A stretch of DNA of 64,000 bases, taken from Mesorhizobium denitrificans. Its GTDB lineage: Bacteria; Pseudomonadota; Alphaproteobacteria; Rhizobiales; Rhizobiaceae. The notes below the pieces were generated by a model. It had not been told where the DNA came from. It searched no databases and was given only the letters and a program-made list of their open reading frames with translations. This document shows, in pieces, positions 18,652 through 31,902 of this stretch; within the stretch, counting starts at the first letter, position 1, and each line of letters starts with the position of its first letter. A program made the translations under genes and the position numbers. The stretch lies in the NCBI RefSeq assembly GCF_003403035.1, contig NZ_QURN01000002.1, positions 124,001 to 188,000 of the forward strand. Reading direction: 5' to 3'.

Positions 18652-19118
18652 TATTCGCTCTCCCCTTCATTGTCACGCGGGCGGCGCGGTGCGCGGTCGC
18701 CGCGATCACCACGGTCGCCACGATCACCGAAAGAACGCTGCGGACGATCGCCGAAGCCACGGCCACCGCCATCACGGTCGCCACGCTCGTCGCGGTCGCG
18801 CTTCTGCAACATCGCGGACGGGCCTTCTTCGTGTGCATCGACCTTAACGGTGAGGAAGCGCAGAACGTCTTCCGACAGACCCATCTGACGCTCCATTTCG
18901 TTGAGCGCAGCCGGAGGCGTGTCGAGATCGATCAGCGTGTAGTACGCCTTACGATTCTTGTTGATGCGGTAGGTCAGGGACTTCAGTCCCCAGCTTTCTA
19001 CCCGGCCGATTTTTCCGCCGCCTTCAGTGATGACGCCCTTGAAACGTTCAACGAGCTCATCAACCTGCTGCTGCGACAGATCCTGCCGGGCAAGAAACAC
19101 ATGTTCATAAAGAGCCAT
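18651..19118 (-). CDS. rpsF: Ribosomal protein bS6 with RGD-rich tail
   Basis: 155 residues. The first 100 are a normal S6 fold ([26 protein letters not shown]). The last 50 are a low-complexity Arg/Gly/Asp extension with [10 protein letters not shown] repeats, common in alphaproteobacterial S6 but variable in length. First gene of the operon; a ribosome site AAGGCAAG lies before the ATG. A promoter candidate lies 200 bases upstream, leaving a long leader. Confidence 0.96.
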   Translation of the reverse strand: MALYEHVFLARQDLSQQQVDELVERFKGVITEGGGKIGRVESWGLKSLTYRINKNRKAYYTLIDLDTPPAALNEMERQMGLSEDVLRFLTVKVDAHEEGPSAMLQKRDRDERGDRDGGGRGFGDRPQRSFGDRGDRGDRGDRAPRRPRDNEGESE

Positions 19119-19318
19119 TGTCTTGCCTTTCTTCGTTTAATCAGCCGGACCCCGAAGGCTAAAGCCTCTGCGACTTCGCTTGACCCATAAGGGGAAGAAA
19201 GGCGCGTTCGAGACGGTCGAGAGCGGAGACACGGGAGGCGGAGCGCTTTTGCGTTCACGACGAAGGAAACCTTCGGCCCTCCGTTCAGCCCCCATTCGGA
19301 ACCGGCGGAATGGCCGCG

Positions 19319-19346
19319 TCTATACAGCAATAGCGCCGTAAAGCAA
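19319..19346 (-). promoter_or_regulatory. Candidate sigma-70 promoter of the rpsF operon
   Basis: On the minus strand TTGCTT (-35) and TATAGA (-10) are 16 bases apart. Transcription starting near 19312 would leave a leader of almost 200 bases before rpsF. Hairpins such as AGGCT-TT-AGCCT near 19160 fall in it, so an autoregulatory S6:S18-type leader is possible but unproven. Confidence 0.5.
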
Positions 19347-19360
19347 GGGCGGCCCCGGAT

Positions 19361-20179
19361 TTATTGAGCGCCCTCGCCCGTCGCGGTGGCCTGCGCAGCT
19401 TCCTCCAGCCGGGCGCGGCGCGAATAGGCGCGCGCGCTGAGCGGCAGGAACACGAGATAGCCGAGCGCTGCGACGGAAATTGTCTGCCACGTATAGTTCA
19501 CCAGCAGCAGGACGAAGAGCACGACCGCGAAGATCAACGGCACCGCCTTGTCGCGGCCAATCCTGATTTTCTTGCCTGAATAGACCGGCAGACGGCTGAC
19601 GAGCAGGAATGCCACGAGGAACGCGAAGGCACTACCGATGAAGGCGAATTCGCGCCCGCGTTCAATTCCCAGAAAGCCCAGATAGATGGGCAGCATGACC
19701 AGCACCGCGCCCGCTGGAGCCGGTACACCGACAAAATATTCGCCCTGCCAGGCGGGTCGCGATAGGTCCTCATCGAGCACATTGAAGCGCGCCAAACGCA
19801 GGCCTGCGGCGATTGTGAACACAAGCACGGCAATCCAGCCAAAAGGCGCGGCCATTTTGAGCAGGAAAAGATAGAGAACGAAGGCAGGCGCGACGCCGAA
19901 ATTGACGATATCAGCGAGCGAATCCATCTGCGCGCCGAACTTCGAACTGGCTTTCAACATGCGCGCGAGGCGGCCATCTATGCCATCCAGAAACGCGGCA
20001 ATGAGAACCATGACGACCGCTGTTTCAAAGCGCGCCTCGAAAGCAAGGCGAATGCCCGAGAGGCCCGCACAAATTGCGAGGACCGTAACGAGATTCGGGA
20101 CCAACATGCGCAGCGGAATCTCGCCTATGCGCGGCCCTCCTCGACCATGAGGTTCGAAGGGCTGGAACGGGCGAGCCAT
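19361..20179 (-). CDS. pssA: CDP-diacylglycerol-serine O-phosphatidyltransferase
   Basis: 272 residues with about eight membrane helices. The CDP-alcohol phosphotransferase signature is exact: D-G-x2-A-R-x8-G-x3-D-x3-D beginning at DGRLAR. It makes phosphatidylserine, the substrate of the adjacent Psd, for phosphatidylethanolamine synthesis at the inner membrane. Start and psd stop share one base (TGATG), so translation is coupled. Confidence 0.95.
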   Translation of the reverse strand: MARPFQPFEPHGRGGPRIGEIPLRMLVPNLVTVLAICAGLSGIRLAFEARFETAVVMVLIAAFLDGIDGRLARMLKASSKFGAQMDSLADIVNFGVAPAFVLYLFLLKMAAPFGWIAVLVFTIAAGLRLARFNVLDEDLSRPAWQGEYFVGVPAPAGAVLVMLPIYLGFLGIERGREFAFIGSAFAFLVAFLLVSRLPVYSGKKIRIGRDKAVPLIFAVVLFVLLLVNYTWQTISVAALGYLVFLPLSARAYSRRARLEEAAQATATGEGAQ

Positions 20180-20877
20180 CAGGAAACCCGAACGAGAGGA
20201 GTGATCGCGCCGCCGCCGAACTCCGCAAGAACGGTTTCGCCGGCAACCGCGGTTTGCCCGGTGGCAACGCGCGGGGTAGCATCGGCAGGCAGATAAACAT
20301 CAACGCGCGAGCCGAAACGGATGAGGCCGAAACGCTCCCCTACAGCAATGGTATTGCCAGCCTCTGCCCAGCAGAGAATGCGCCGCGCGACAAGCCCGGC
20401 AATCTGAACGACGCCAACAGTGCCGTTGGGGCTCTCGATGACGAGGCCGTTGCGCTCGTTCTCGGTGCTGGCCTTGTCCAGTTCCGCGTTCAGAAACGAA
20501 CCCGGCCTATGCTCGATGCGCTGGATTTGCCCGCGGACCGGCGCGCGATTCACATGACAGGAAAATACGTTCATGAATACGGAAATACGCGTCATTTCCG
20601 CATTGCCAAGGCCAAGCTCACGCGGTGGGATTGCGGTGGATACCGACGACACAACACCATCTGCAGGGCTGATGACCATGCGATCATCAAGCGGCGTGAC
20701 GCGCGGCGGGTCGCGGAAGAAATAAGCGCACCACGCGGTGAGGATGAGCCCGATCCAGAAAAGGTTTGTCGAAAACAAGCCCAAAATGAGCGTGACCGCC
20801 GCGAAAATGGCTATGAAAACATAACCTTCGCGGTGGATCGGAACAAATGCGTTCCGAATCGTATCGGTTAGGGCCAT
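20179..20877 (-). CDS. psd: Phosphatidylserine decarboxylase proenzyme (type A)
   Basis: 232 residues, the short PSD-A class used by alphaproteobacteria. The self-cleavage site is in [14 protein letters not shown]: the Ser after FG becomes the pyruvoyl group. Two N-terminal helices (residues 20-55) anchor it. It decarboxylates phosphatidylserine to phosphatidylethanolamine and is coupled to pssA downstream. Confidence 0.95.
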   Translation of the reverse strand: MALTDTIRNAFVPIHREGYVFIAIFAAVTLILGLFSTNLFWIGLILTAWCAYFFRDPPRVTPLDDRMVISPADGVVSSVSTAIPPRELGLGNAEMTRISVFMNVFSCHVNRAPVRGQIQRIEHRPGSFLNAELDKASTENERNGLVIESPNGTVGVVQIAGLVARRILCWAEAGNTIAVGERFGLIRFGSRVDVYLPADATPRVATGQTAVAGETVLAEFGGGAITPLVRVS

Positions 20878-20954
20878 GGCCGGTTTGGTGCTCCCATTTC
20901 TTATTTTGGGGCGTGATTACCTGAAACGCAGGAGTGCCGCAACGCACATTGGCC

Positions 20955-22898
20955 TTACAAATCTGACAGGCGCTTGCGCACAACCACGCCAAGCTCGTCT
21001 GACTCGCGCGCGATGCGCAGCCTTTCCTCTGCTTCCGTGGCCTCGCGCTGGCGATCCCACATCTGTGCATAAAGGCCCTTTTCCTTGAGCAAATGCGTGT
21101 GCGAACCGCGCTCGGCAATCAAGCCGTCACGCAAAACGATGATCTCGTCGGCACGAATGATGGTGGACAGGCGGTGTGCGATGACGATTGTCGTGCGGCC
21201 ACGGCTCACAAGGTCCAGCGAGGTTTGAATTTCCTGCTCGGTGTGGGTGTCGAGTGCGGAAGTTGCTTCGTCCAGAATGAGAATCGGCGGCGCTTTCAAA
21301 ATGGTGCGGGCAATCGCAACACGCTGCTTTTCACCGCCTGACAGCTTCAGACCGCGCTCGCCCACCATCGTCTCGTAGCCATCCGGCAGAGCTTCGATGA
21401 AATGGGCGATTTGCGCGAGCTCGGCAGCCTCTTCTACCTCGGCTTCGCTCGCATCCACGCGCCCATAACGGATGTTGTAAGCAATCGTATCGTTGAACAA
21501 GACAGTGTCCTGCGGGACCATGCCAATGACGGCGCGCAGGCTCTTTTGCGTCACGTCGCGAACATCCTGACCGTCAATGAGGATCGCGCCCTGCTGGATG
21601 TCGTAAAAGCGGTAAAGCAGGCGCGAAATGGTGGACTTGCCTGCGCCGGACGGGCCGACGATTGCGACGGTTTTGCCCGCCGGGACAGTGAAGGAAATGC
21701 CTTTCAGGATGGGCCGCGCCGCATCGTAAGCGAAATGAACGTCGCGGAATTCAACCTTGCCATTGGCGATTGCCAGCGGCTTGGCGTCTGGCTTGTCCAC
21801 CACTTCTTGCGGAACGTCCAGCAAGTCGAACATCTGCTCGATGTCGGTCAGGCCCTGCCGGATTTCGCGATAGATGAAGCCGATGAAATTCAGCGGCACG
21901 GAAAGCTGCATCATCATGGCGTTGATGAAGACGAAATCGCCGACGGTCTGCGTTCCCGCAACGACCTCGCGCGCCGACATGATCATGACCAGCGCCTGCC
22001 CCAACCCGAAGATCACGCCCTGCCCGAAGTTCAGCCAGCCCAGGGAGGTCCATGTCTTTGTTGCAGCCACCTCGTAGCGCGCCATAGAGCGATCAAAGCG
22101 TTCAGCTTCCATGCGCTCGTTGCCGAAATATTTGACGGTTTCGAAATTCAGCAGCGAATCGATAGCCTTGGTGTTGGCGTCAGTGTCGCTGTTGTTCATC
22201 TCGCGCCGAATCGAAATGCGCCAATCGCTCGCACGCACGGTAAACCACGTATAGATCCACACCGTCACCGCAACCACCGCAACATACATCCAGCCATACG
22301 CGACGGCGAAGATTACGGCGGTAAGCGCGAATTCCAGAATGGTGGGCAGCGTGTTGAGGATTGTGAAGCGGACAATGGTTTCGATGCCCTTCGTGCCGCG
22401 CTCGATGATGCGCGACAGGCCGCCCGTGCGCCGCTCCAGATGAAAGCGCAGCGACAGATCGTGCATGTGGACGAATGTGCGGTAGGCAAGCTGGCGAACT
22501 GCGTGCTGGCCGACACGCGCGAACAGTGCGTCGCGCAGCTGGTTCAGCCCGGTCTGGACAATGCGCACCACATTATAGGCGATGACGAGCATGACCGGCG
22601 CGAGCAAAAATGCCGGAAGCGGTGGCGTCGTTCGCGAATCACCGGCCAATGCATCCGTTGCCCATTTGAAGAAATACGGCGCAACGACCAGAACGAGCTT
22701 GGAAAGCACGAGGAAAACGGTGGCCCATACAACCCGCGCTTTCAGGTCGGCGCGATCCGCAGGCCACATATAGGGCCATAGGTTGCGAAGTGTCTGGAAT
22801 GTCGAACCGCCATCGGCGGAAACTGTCTTGCTGGCCAATTTGCTTGCTTTCAGGCGGCTGGCTTTATCGCTGGCGCGCATCGTTGCCCCAGCGCACAT
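20955..22898 (-). CDS. Atm1/HMT1-type ABC exporter (fused permease and ATPase)
   Basis: 647 residues: six membrane helices in residues 60-350, then an ATPase with Walker A GPSGAGKST, signature LSGGEKQR and Walker B ILILDEATSALD. The overall pattern (FETVKYFGNE, MQLSVPLNFIG) matches Atm1/ABCB7 exporters, which move glutathione-linked species or metals across membranes. Function as a glutathione-conjugate exporter is inferred from family. An ATG six codons downstream (22880) is an alternative start. It lies 77 bp upstream of psd. Confidence 0.9.
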   Translation of the reverse strand: MCAGATMRASDKASRLKASKLASKTVSADGGSTFQTLRNLWPYMWPADRADLKARVVWATVFLVLSKLVLVVAPYFFKWATDALAGDSRTTPPLPAFLLAPVMLVIAYNVVRIVQTGLNQLRDALFARVGQHAVRQLAYRTFVHMHDLSLRFHLERRTGGLSRIIERGTKGIETIVRFTILNTLPTILEFALTAVIFAVAYGWMYVAVVAVTVWIYTWFTVRASDWRISIRREMNNSDTDANTKAIDSLLNFETVKYFGNERMEAERFDRSMARYEVAATKTWTSLGWLNFGQGVIFGLGQALVMIMSAREVVAGTQTVGDFVFINAMMMQLSVPLNFIGFIYREIRQGLTDIEQMFDLLDVPQEVVDKPDAKPLAIANGKVEFRDVHFAYDAARPILKGISFTVPAGKTVAIVGPSGAGKSTISRLLYRFYDIQQGAILIDGQDVRDVTQKSLRAVIGMVPQDTVLFNDTIAYNIRYGRVDASEAEVEEAAELAQIAHFIEALPDGYETMVGERGLKLSGGEKQRVAIARTILKAPPILILDEATSALDTHTEQEIQTSLDLVSRGRTTIVIAHRLSTIIRADEIIVLRDGLIAERGSHTHLLKEKGLYAQMWDRQREATEAEERLRIARESDELGVVVRKRLSDL

Positions 22899-22956
22899 CT
22901 ATGCGCTGAGCGATCATTTTTGAAGGCTGGTAACGGTCTGCCCTGCAAGAATGCTG

Positions 22957-24507
22957 TTATTGAACTGTGGCCGGTGCCTGCTTCTGGATTGCGTCCATGT
23001 CGGCCTTTTCGCCCTGCTCCGTCTCATCCGGCACGCGGAAGGTCTGTCCCGGCCAGATCATGTTCGGATCTTTGATCTGTTCCTGATTCGCCAGATAGAT
23101 GGTGGAGTAACGCACGCCACGACCATAAACGCGCTTTGAAATGCGCCAGAGCGAATCGCCGCGCCGAATGATTACCGAGCCATCGACAGGCTTTAGCTTG
23201 GGCGCGAGTTCAGAGCCTTCCGGCGCCGCAGCTTGCTGTTCGGGCTGGTCGGCGCTCGGCGCTTGTGCGTTTGGTGTTGTTGTTGCGGCGGGCGCTTCTG
23301 GTTGCGCCGCTGCGCTTGATTGTTCGGTAGACGGCTGCGCTTGTGGCTGAGGCGCAGGCTGCTGCGCGCCTGCGGTGTCCTGCGACGGGGCTGCCGGTGT
23401 CGCCTGCGGCTCCGCCAGTGTGACCGGCGGCTGCGCTGGCTCCTGCGGAGCGATGGCGGAAATGTTTTCGCCGGGCTCACGCGTGAACGGTACAGCGGCG
23501 CGCGCGATAACTTTTGCGCCATCAGGTCCGAGAACGTCTGCACGAACGACATAATCGCCGACCGGCAAATCTTTCTCGGTTTCAATCAGGAATCGACCTT
23601 CCGGCGAGGTTTTCGCATCGCCAAGCAGAATCTCGTTCGCATAAATGCGGACCGTTTTGCCGGGATCGCTCGAGCCTGCAACGAAAACCTTCCGGCCTTC
23701 GATTTCGACCGCATCTACAGCAACATTCGCGGCAGGCGCAGGGCGCGCCGTCTTTTCAGCGGGTGCAGCGGGAGCGGGTTGCGCAGTGGCGGTTTCGCCC
23801 TGGGCTGGCGCTGGCGTTGCCGGCTGCGCGGCCTGTTGCGCGGCGGGCGCCGGGGCCTTGGGCGCAGGCACGTCGGGCTTGGTGATCAGGCGGCTGGGCG
23901 CGCCGGGCTGCTCGACAAGCGCAAGAACCTGCCCATCTTTGGTTTCCGGGATCGAGACGACTGCCGTTTCTTTCGAGTTAGCGACAACGCGCGAGGTTGT
24001 CGTCGAGCGCAGCACGATCTGGTAATCGCCCGGCTTTAGCGGCTCCTCGAGCGCGGCAGCGAAATCACCCTCGGGCGTAGCCATTACCTTGCCCAGCACT
24101 TTCGAGCCGGACAGGATTTCGACTTCCGCGCCAGGCGCAGCCTTGCCGGCGATCACTATTGAGCCGTCCGGCTCAACACGAAGAATATCAAAGCTGGGCG
24201 ACAAGGGTTCAGCCTGTTCGGCGGCAGGTGCCTGATCCGGCTTTGGCGCAGCTTCCGGCGCAGGCGAAATGGCCGCCTGCTGCTCAGGTTGCTTCGGTGT
24301 CTCAGCCGCTGGCGTTTCGGTTTTTGGCGCTTCCGGCTTGGCCGATTCGGGTGTGGCCGGAGGCGGCGCCTTGGCGACCTCCTGCGGAGGCGCAGCTACC
24401 TGCTTGCCAAACAAGGGATCCAGCGCACCGGTGTAAAATGCGGTGCCGACGGCGGCCAGTGTGACCCCGCCCAGAAATAACAGCGTTCGACGCGGAGTGA
24501 CCGCCAT
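22957..24507 (-). CDS. Envelope LysM protein with two Ig-like repeats
   Basis: 516 residues. An N-terminal signal-anchor helix (residues 8-26) is followed by an Ala/Pro/Glu-rich stretch, a first Ig-like unit near 105-170, a second Ala/Pro linker, a second related unit near 262-340 (both have the pattern PDG or EGR then PVGDY or KPGDY), a third Gln/Pro-rich linker and a C-terminal LysM domain from GDSLWRISKRVYG to PGQTFRVP that should bind peptidoglycan. Such rhizobial proteins are uncharacterised; it probably spans the periplasm. 58 bp separate it from the ABC exporter on the same strand. Confidence 0.8.
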   Translation of the reverse strand: MAVTPRRTLLFLGGVTLAAVGTAFYTGALDPLFGKQVAAPPQEVAKAPPPATPESAKPEAPKTETPAAETPKQPEQQAAISPAPEAAPKPDQAPAAEQAEPLSPSFDILRVEPDGSIVIAGKAAPGAEVEILSGSKVLGKVMATPEGDFAAALEEPLKPGDYQIVLRSTTTSRVVANSKETAVVSIPETKDGQVLALVEQPGAPSRLITKPDVPAPKAPAPAAQQAAQPATPAPAQGETATAQPAPAAPAEKTARPAPAANVAVDAVEIEGRKVFVAGSSDPGKTVRIYANEILLGDAKTSPEGRFLIETEKDLPVGDYVVRADVLGPDGAKVIARAAVPFTREPGENISAIAPQEPAQPPVTLAEPQATPAAPSQDTAGAQQPAPQPQAQPSTEQSSAAAQPEAPAATTTPNAQAPSADQPEQQAAAPEGSELAPKLKPVDGSVIIRRGDSLWRISKRVYGRGVRYSTIYLANQEQIKDPNMIWPGQTFRVPDETEQGEKADMDAIQKQAPATVQ

Positions 24508-24631
24508 TGTCCCGAGTCCCCAAGATACCTGCTTTGTCTAGACCGTTTTGATAGCCGCATCAACAAAACCATAAGGCTAGCGACACGAAAGAACCTTGAC
24601 CAAAAGGCGATTGGCGTTGCCTATCGTGGGT

Positions 24632-25243
24632 ATGAACACGATTCGATCCATCTGCGTGTATTGCGGTTCATCCCCCGGTCGGGACGAAATCTATATGGAA
24701 GCGGGCAGGACCATGGGCGCGGCAATTGCCGGAGCTGGTTTGCGACTCATCTATGGCGGGGGCGCTAAAGGCATTATGGGCGCGGTTTCCGAAGGCACGC
24801 GGCGCGCGGGCGGCAAGGTGACGGGCATCATCCCACGCTTCCTCATGAACAAGGAAGCGAATGAGGGCGCGCTGGCCAATCTCGATGAATCCATCATCGT
24901 GGACACCATGCATCAGCGCAAACACATCATGTTTGAGCGGTCGGACGCATTCGTCGCACTGCCGGGCGGAATTGGCACGCTGGAAGAGATCGTCGAGATC
25001 ATGACCTGGGCGCAGCTTGGGCATCACCGCAAGCCAATCGTGTTTGCCAATATCAACGGGTTCTGGAATCCGATGCTCGCCTTGCTGGATCACATGCGCG
25101 ACGAGGGTTTCGTGCATACGCGGCATCTGGTGACGCCACTGGTTGTGGATGATGCGCGCGCAATTGTTCCGGCGATACTGACCGCAGCAGTGAAGGACGC
25201 GACGCCGTCCGAAGGCGTCGAGGCCGTGATCGACAAGATGTAA
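24632..25243 (+). CDS. LOG-family protein (cytokinin riboside 5'-monophosphate phosphoribohydrolase type)
   Basis: 203 residues, with the lysine-decarboxylase-like Rossmann fold motifs YGGGAKGIMG and LPGGIGTLEE (PGGxGTxxE). LOG enzymes release the free base from nucleoside monophosphates; many bacterial members act on AMP-like substrates and are not cytokinin enzymes. The ATG at 24632 starts MNTIRSICVYCGSS, the family N-terminus. Its stop abuts that of the convergent GST gene with no spacer. Confidence 0.88.
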   Translation: MNTIRSICVYCGSSPGRDEIYMEAGRTMGAAIAGAGLRLIYGGGAKGIMGAVSEGTRRAGGKVTGIIPRFLMNKEANEGALANLDESIIVDTMHQRKHIMFERSDAFVALPGGIGTLEEIVEIMTWAQLGHHRKPIVFANINGFWNPMLALLDHMRDEGFVHTRHLVTPLVVDDARAIVPAILTAAVKDATPSEGVEAVIDKM

Positions 25244-25930
25244 TCAGGCGGTTGCGCGCAAATCCGCGGTGACGGTTCCCGCGGCGAGCGCTTCAGCCTC
25301 GTGGTTAGGCTCGCGCCAGGTCTCGGCCAAGCCAGCGGCATACCACTCGCGCATTGCAGGCAAATCCCGAAGACGCTGCGGATAGCTTGATGCCGCACCA
25401 TCGAACTCAAGCCCATAGGTTTGCGCACGGAAGGCGACGGGCGCGAAAAACGCATCGACTGCAGTGAAATTCTTGCCCGCGAGCCACGGACCGCCGAAGC
25501 GAGCGAACCCATCATTCCAGAGGTCGCCAAGGCGGAAGAGATCCTGACGCAACGCGTCCGAATATGGATGCGGCGTGATGCGCAGGCCGCAATTCATGGT
25601 GCAATCATTGCGCAGGGCCGAGAAGCTTGAATGCATTTCGGAGGCAGCGCAGCGCGCCCATGCCCGAGCGCCAGCATCCTGTGGCCACACACCCGCATGG
25701 CGCTCCGCAAGATATTCAACGATAGCGAGCGAATCCCAGACAGCGCGCCCATCATCAGTAATGCAAGGCACGCGTCCGCTCGGAGAAAACGGCCGGTAAA
25801 GCTCGAAGCTCGACCCGGTCGGGAATGGAACCTGATGTTCCTCGAACGGAATGTCGAGCGTGCGCATCAGCACCCAAGGGCGGAGTGACCACGAGGAATA
25901 GTTCTTGTTGGCAATGTGCAGCGTATACAT
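25244..25930 (-). CDS. Glutathione S-transferase family protein
   Basis: 228 residues. Thioredoxin-like N-domain (MYTLHIANKNYSSWSLRPW, with Ser as possible catalytic residue, and GRVPCITDDG with the cis-Pro) and helical C-domain. The SSWSLRPW motif groups it with the YfcF-like or maleylacetoacetate-isomerase-like GSTs. The ATG at 25930 overlaps the rarD stop by one base, so it is translationally coupled to rarD. Confidence 0.87.
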   Translation of the reverse strand: MYTLHIANKNYSSWSLRPWVLMRTLDIPFEEHQVPFPTGSSFELYRPFSPSGRVPCITDDGRAVWDSLAIVEYLAERHAGVWPQDAGARAWARCAASEMHSSFSALRNDCTMNCGLRITPHPYSDALRQDLFRLGDLWNDGFARFGGPWLAGKNFTAVDAFFAPVAFRAQTYGLEFDGAASSYPQRLRDLPAMREWYAAGLAETWREPNHEAEALAAGTVTADLRATA

Positions 25931-26853
25931 CAATCTTTTCGCGCGCGGTTCTGGAACATCGCAAATGTGTAAAGAGCCAGCGCCGCCCAGATGAGCGCGA
26001 ATGCGATGGCCTGAATCGTGCCGAACGGCTCATGGAAGATAAAGACAGCGATCAGGAAAACCATCGTTGGTGCAATGTATTGCATGATTCCGATGGTGGA
26101 GAGCTTAAGCAGGCGCGCACCGAAGGCGAACAGCAACAGCGGAACGGCGGTGATTGGACCGCAGCCGATCAGCAGCCATGTGTTTTCCGTCGAACCAGTG
26201 AGGAAGTGCCCCTGCCCGCTTGCCTGCAGCCAGAAAATATAGCCAAGCGCCGGAACCGACAGGATCAGGATTTCAAGAAGGAAGCCCTGACTTGGGCCGA
26301 TGGGCAGTGTTTTTCTGAAAAAGCCATAGGCCGCAAATGAAAAGGCGAGCGCAAGCGACACCCACGGCAGTATGCCCTGCTCTATCGTGAGGATCGTGAC
26401 AGCCAGGGCGGCAAGCAAGACAGCAACGATTTGCAACCGACCCAAGCGCTCCCCTAAGAGAGCGGCGCCGACCACGACATTAACCAGCGGATTGATGTAG
26501 TAGCCTAGCGCTGTTTCCACCGTGCGGTCCACCGCGATGGCCCAGACATAAATGCTCCAGTTTACGGTGATGAGAACGGCTGTGACCGCCGCCATCGCCA
26601 ACATACGCGGCGTGCGCAAAGCCACCTTGAAATCCGCCGTGCGGCCCATCCAGACCAGCACCGCCCCTGCAATAGGGACGGACCAGATGATGCGATGAGC
26701 GATGACTTCGAGCAGAGGCAGATGCTGCACGGCCTTCATGTAAAAGGGCAGCAACCCCCAGAGAAGATACGCAAAAAGGGCAAGCGTGAAGCCGCGTCTC
26801 GCGCCCCTGTCCGCTTCGAGGTTGGTATCAATTGGCGTGGTCATGGTCGTCAT
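25930..26853 (-). CDS. rarD: EamA-family transporter RarD
   Basis: About 307 residues with ten membrane helices. LLWGLLPFYMK and the AHRIIWS segment are characteristic of RarD within the drug/metabolite transporter superfamily. Substrate unknown. ATGs at 26877, 26853 and 26844 are all in frame; 26853 is taken as a compromise. It is coupled to GST downstream and lies 81 bp after the cimA-like stop. Confidence 0.85.
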   Translation of the reverse strand: MTTMTTPIDTNLEADRGARRGFTLALFAYLLWGLLPFYMKAVQHLPLLEVIAHRIIWSVPIAGAVLVWMGRTADFKVALRTPRMLAMAAVTAVLITVNWSIYVWAIAVDRTVETALGYYINPLVNVVVGAALLGERLGRLQIVAVLLAALAVTILTIEQGILPWVSLALAFSFAAYGFFRKTLPIGPSQGFLLEILILSVPALGYIFWLQASGQGHFLTGSTENTWLLIGCGPITAVPLLLFAFGARLLKLSTIGIMQYIAPTMVFLIAVFIFHEPFGTIQAIAFALIWAALALYTFAMFQNRARKD

Positions 26854-26934
26854 GCTTTCGGCTATGCGCCAGCCCAATGCGCAAAACCATCACAAAGTTC
26901 TGATGATTGCATATGGTTTCAGTGATGAATGCGC

Positions 26935-29995
<3,061 letters not shown>

Positions 29996-30004
29996 GGCTA
30001 GCTC

Positions 30005-30388
30005 CTATTCGGGCGTGTGGCAAACGGCTTCAACGTTGTTGCCGTCAGGATCGAAGACGAATGCACCATAATAGTTGGGGTGGTAGTGCGGACGCAGGCC
30101 CGGACCGCCATTGTCTTTGCCGCCCGCAGCCATCGCGGCAACATAGAACGCATCGACCGCAGCACGGGTCGGCGCGGAGAACGCGTAATGCCTCCCCGGT
30201 GCGTTTTCAGCATTTTCGTGAAGCCAGAATTGCGGGCGCTCGCGGCCATAGCCGCCGACCTTTACGCCACCAGTAAACTCCGGTGGAACCATAAAGAGTA
30301 ACGACGCGCCGAGCGTCGCAAACGCTGCATCATAGAAGGCTTTCGCCTTCTCAAAGTCCGCCACTGCAATTCCAGTATGGTCAATCAT
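30005..30388 (-). CDS. VOC (glyoxalase-like) family protein
   Basis: 127 residues with the vicinal-oxygen-chelate fold: an N-terminal DHTGIAVADFEKAKAFYDA unit and a C-terminal FVFDPDGNNVEAVCH unit holding the metal ligands (His3-type and Glu). Substrate unknown. First gene of the six-gene run reaching to the GST gene; 62 bp separate it from cysS. Confidence 0.87.
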   Translation of the reverse strand: MIDHTGIAVADFEKAKAFYDAAFATLGASLLFMVPPEFTGGVKVGGYGRERPQFWLHENAENAPGRHYAFSAPTRAAVDAFYVAAMAAGGKDNGGPGLRPHYHPNYYGAFVFDPDGNNVEAVCHTPE

Positions 30389-30450
30389 CGCTCAGCCTCC
30401 GCAACTCGCCTCGCATTACATACAGTTCGCCCGACGGGCGTGCCACAGCC

Positions 30451-31902
30451 TCATCGCTTGATTTCCCAAGTCGTGACGCGCTCGCCGGTCGTCGGGTCTT
30501 TGCCGTCTTTCAGCTGAATGCCCTGGGCCACGAGCTCATCGCGGATGCGATCAGCCTCGGCCCAGTTCTTTTCGCGGAAAAAGGCCAGGCGCTCAGAGAT
30601 AGCGCGGTCGATAAGCGCCTCGTCAACAGCGACAGCGCTGACATCGAAACCGAGTAGCGCAAGCGCAGCCTTCAAGCCTTCCGCATTACCTTCGGCGGCG
30701 AGATTTGAGAGCGCCTGAATCGCCGCCGGCGTGGCGAGATCATCCGACAATGCCTCGATAACATTTGCCGGAACAGCGCCGCTCGCATCCGTGGCCGTAT
30801 CGGAAACGCGCTTCAACTTGCGCAGAATGTTTTCCGCCTCCTCCAGCCGACGCTGGCTGAAGTCTATCGGCTCGCGGTAATGCGTCATGAGCATCGCCAG
30901 ACGCAGAACTTCGCCCGGCCATTTGCGACCGCCGAAACGTTCGGTTTCCAGCAGTTCATGGATGGTGACAAAGTTGCCTTCGCTCTTGGCCATCTTCTTG
31001 CCTTCGACCTGCAAAAAGCCATTGTGCATCCAGAGATTTGCCATGCGCTGGCTGCCGAACGCGCAGCAGGATTGCGCAATCTCGTTCTCATGGTGTGGAA
31101 ACACGAGGTCGATGCCACCTGCGTGAATGTCGAAGGTGTTCTTCAGCGGGTCATCGCATTGCAGCCCGCCCCCAAACGGCTCCAGCAGCTTTGCCATGGA
31201 CATGGCCGAGCATTCGATATGCCATCCGGGGCGGCCTGGAACCGCGATGCCCGACGGCGATGACCAACCCGGCTCGCCGGGCTTGGATGGCTTCCAAAGC
31301 ACGAAATCCATCTCGTCGCGCTTGTAAGACGCGACGTCTACGCGCGCGCCTGCCAGCATATCATCCAGCGGACGGCGCGAGAGCGCGCCATAGCGCGGGC
31401 CGCCTTTGCGCTTGTTCATCTCCGATGGAGAAAACAGCACATGATCTTCGGCGACATAAGCCACGCCGTTCTTGATCAGACGCTCGATCAGCGCGCGCAT
31501 TTCATCGATGTATTCGGTTGCGCGCGGCTGGCTCGACGGCTCAAGGCAACCCAATGCCTTCACATCCGACTGGAACTGCGCATTGGTTTGTTCCGTGACG
31601 CGGCGGATCGCCTCGTTGAGCGGCATGTCGGGGTAATCGCGCGCGGCGCGAGCGTTTATCTTGTCGTCTACGTCCGTGATATTGCGAACATAGGTGACGT
31701 GCTCCTTGCCATAAACATGGCGCAGCAGGCGAAACACCACGTCAAACACGATGACCGGGCGCGCATTGCCGATGTGGGCGTAGTCGTAAACCGTCGGGCC
31801 GCAGACATACATGCGCACATTCGTGGCATCGATCGGCGCAAAATCTTCCTTCGCCCGCGTCAGCGTATTGTAAAACCTCAACCCTGCCATACCGTCAGAC
31901 AT
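30451..31902 (-). CDS. cysS: Cysteinyl-tRNA synthetase
   Basis: 483 residues. The HIGH motif is HIGNARP after [11 protein letters not shown], the KMSKS loop is KKMAKSEGN, and zinc ligands are in HIECSAM and HHENE. It charges tRNA-Cys in the cytoplasm. The ATG at 31902 has AGGGG seven bases upstream. Its promoter lies in 31903-32219, opposite a small divergent gene. Confidence 0.97.
   Translation of the reverse strand: MSDGMAGLRFYNTLTRAKEDFAPIDATNVRMYVCGPTVYDYAHIGNARPVIVFDVVFRLLRHVYGKEHVTYVRNITDVDDKINARAARDYPDMPLNEAIRRVTEQTNAQFQSDVKALGCLEPSSQPRATEYIDEMRALIERLIKNGVAYVAEDHVLFSPSEMNKRKGGPRYGALSRRPLDDMLAGARVDVASYKRDEMDFVLWKPSKPGEPGWSSPSGIAVPGRPGWHIECSAMSMAKLLEPFGGGLQCDDPLKNTFDIHAGGIDLVFPHHENEIAQSCCAFGSQRMANLWMHNGFLQVEGKKMAKSEGNFVTIHELLETERFGGRKWPGEVLRLAMLMTHYREPIDFSQRRLEEAENILRKLKRVSDTATDASGAVPANVIEALSDDLATPAAIQALSNLAAEGNAEGLKAALALLGFDVSAVAVDEALIDRAISERLAFFREKNWAEADRIRDELVAQGIQLKDGKDPTTGERVTTWEIKR

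Noticed and set aside
21402-22781. 459-codon open frame antisense to the ABC exporter
   Set aside because: It mirrors codon bias of the real gene; the reading is rich in His and Arg with no motif.
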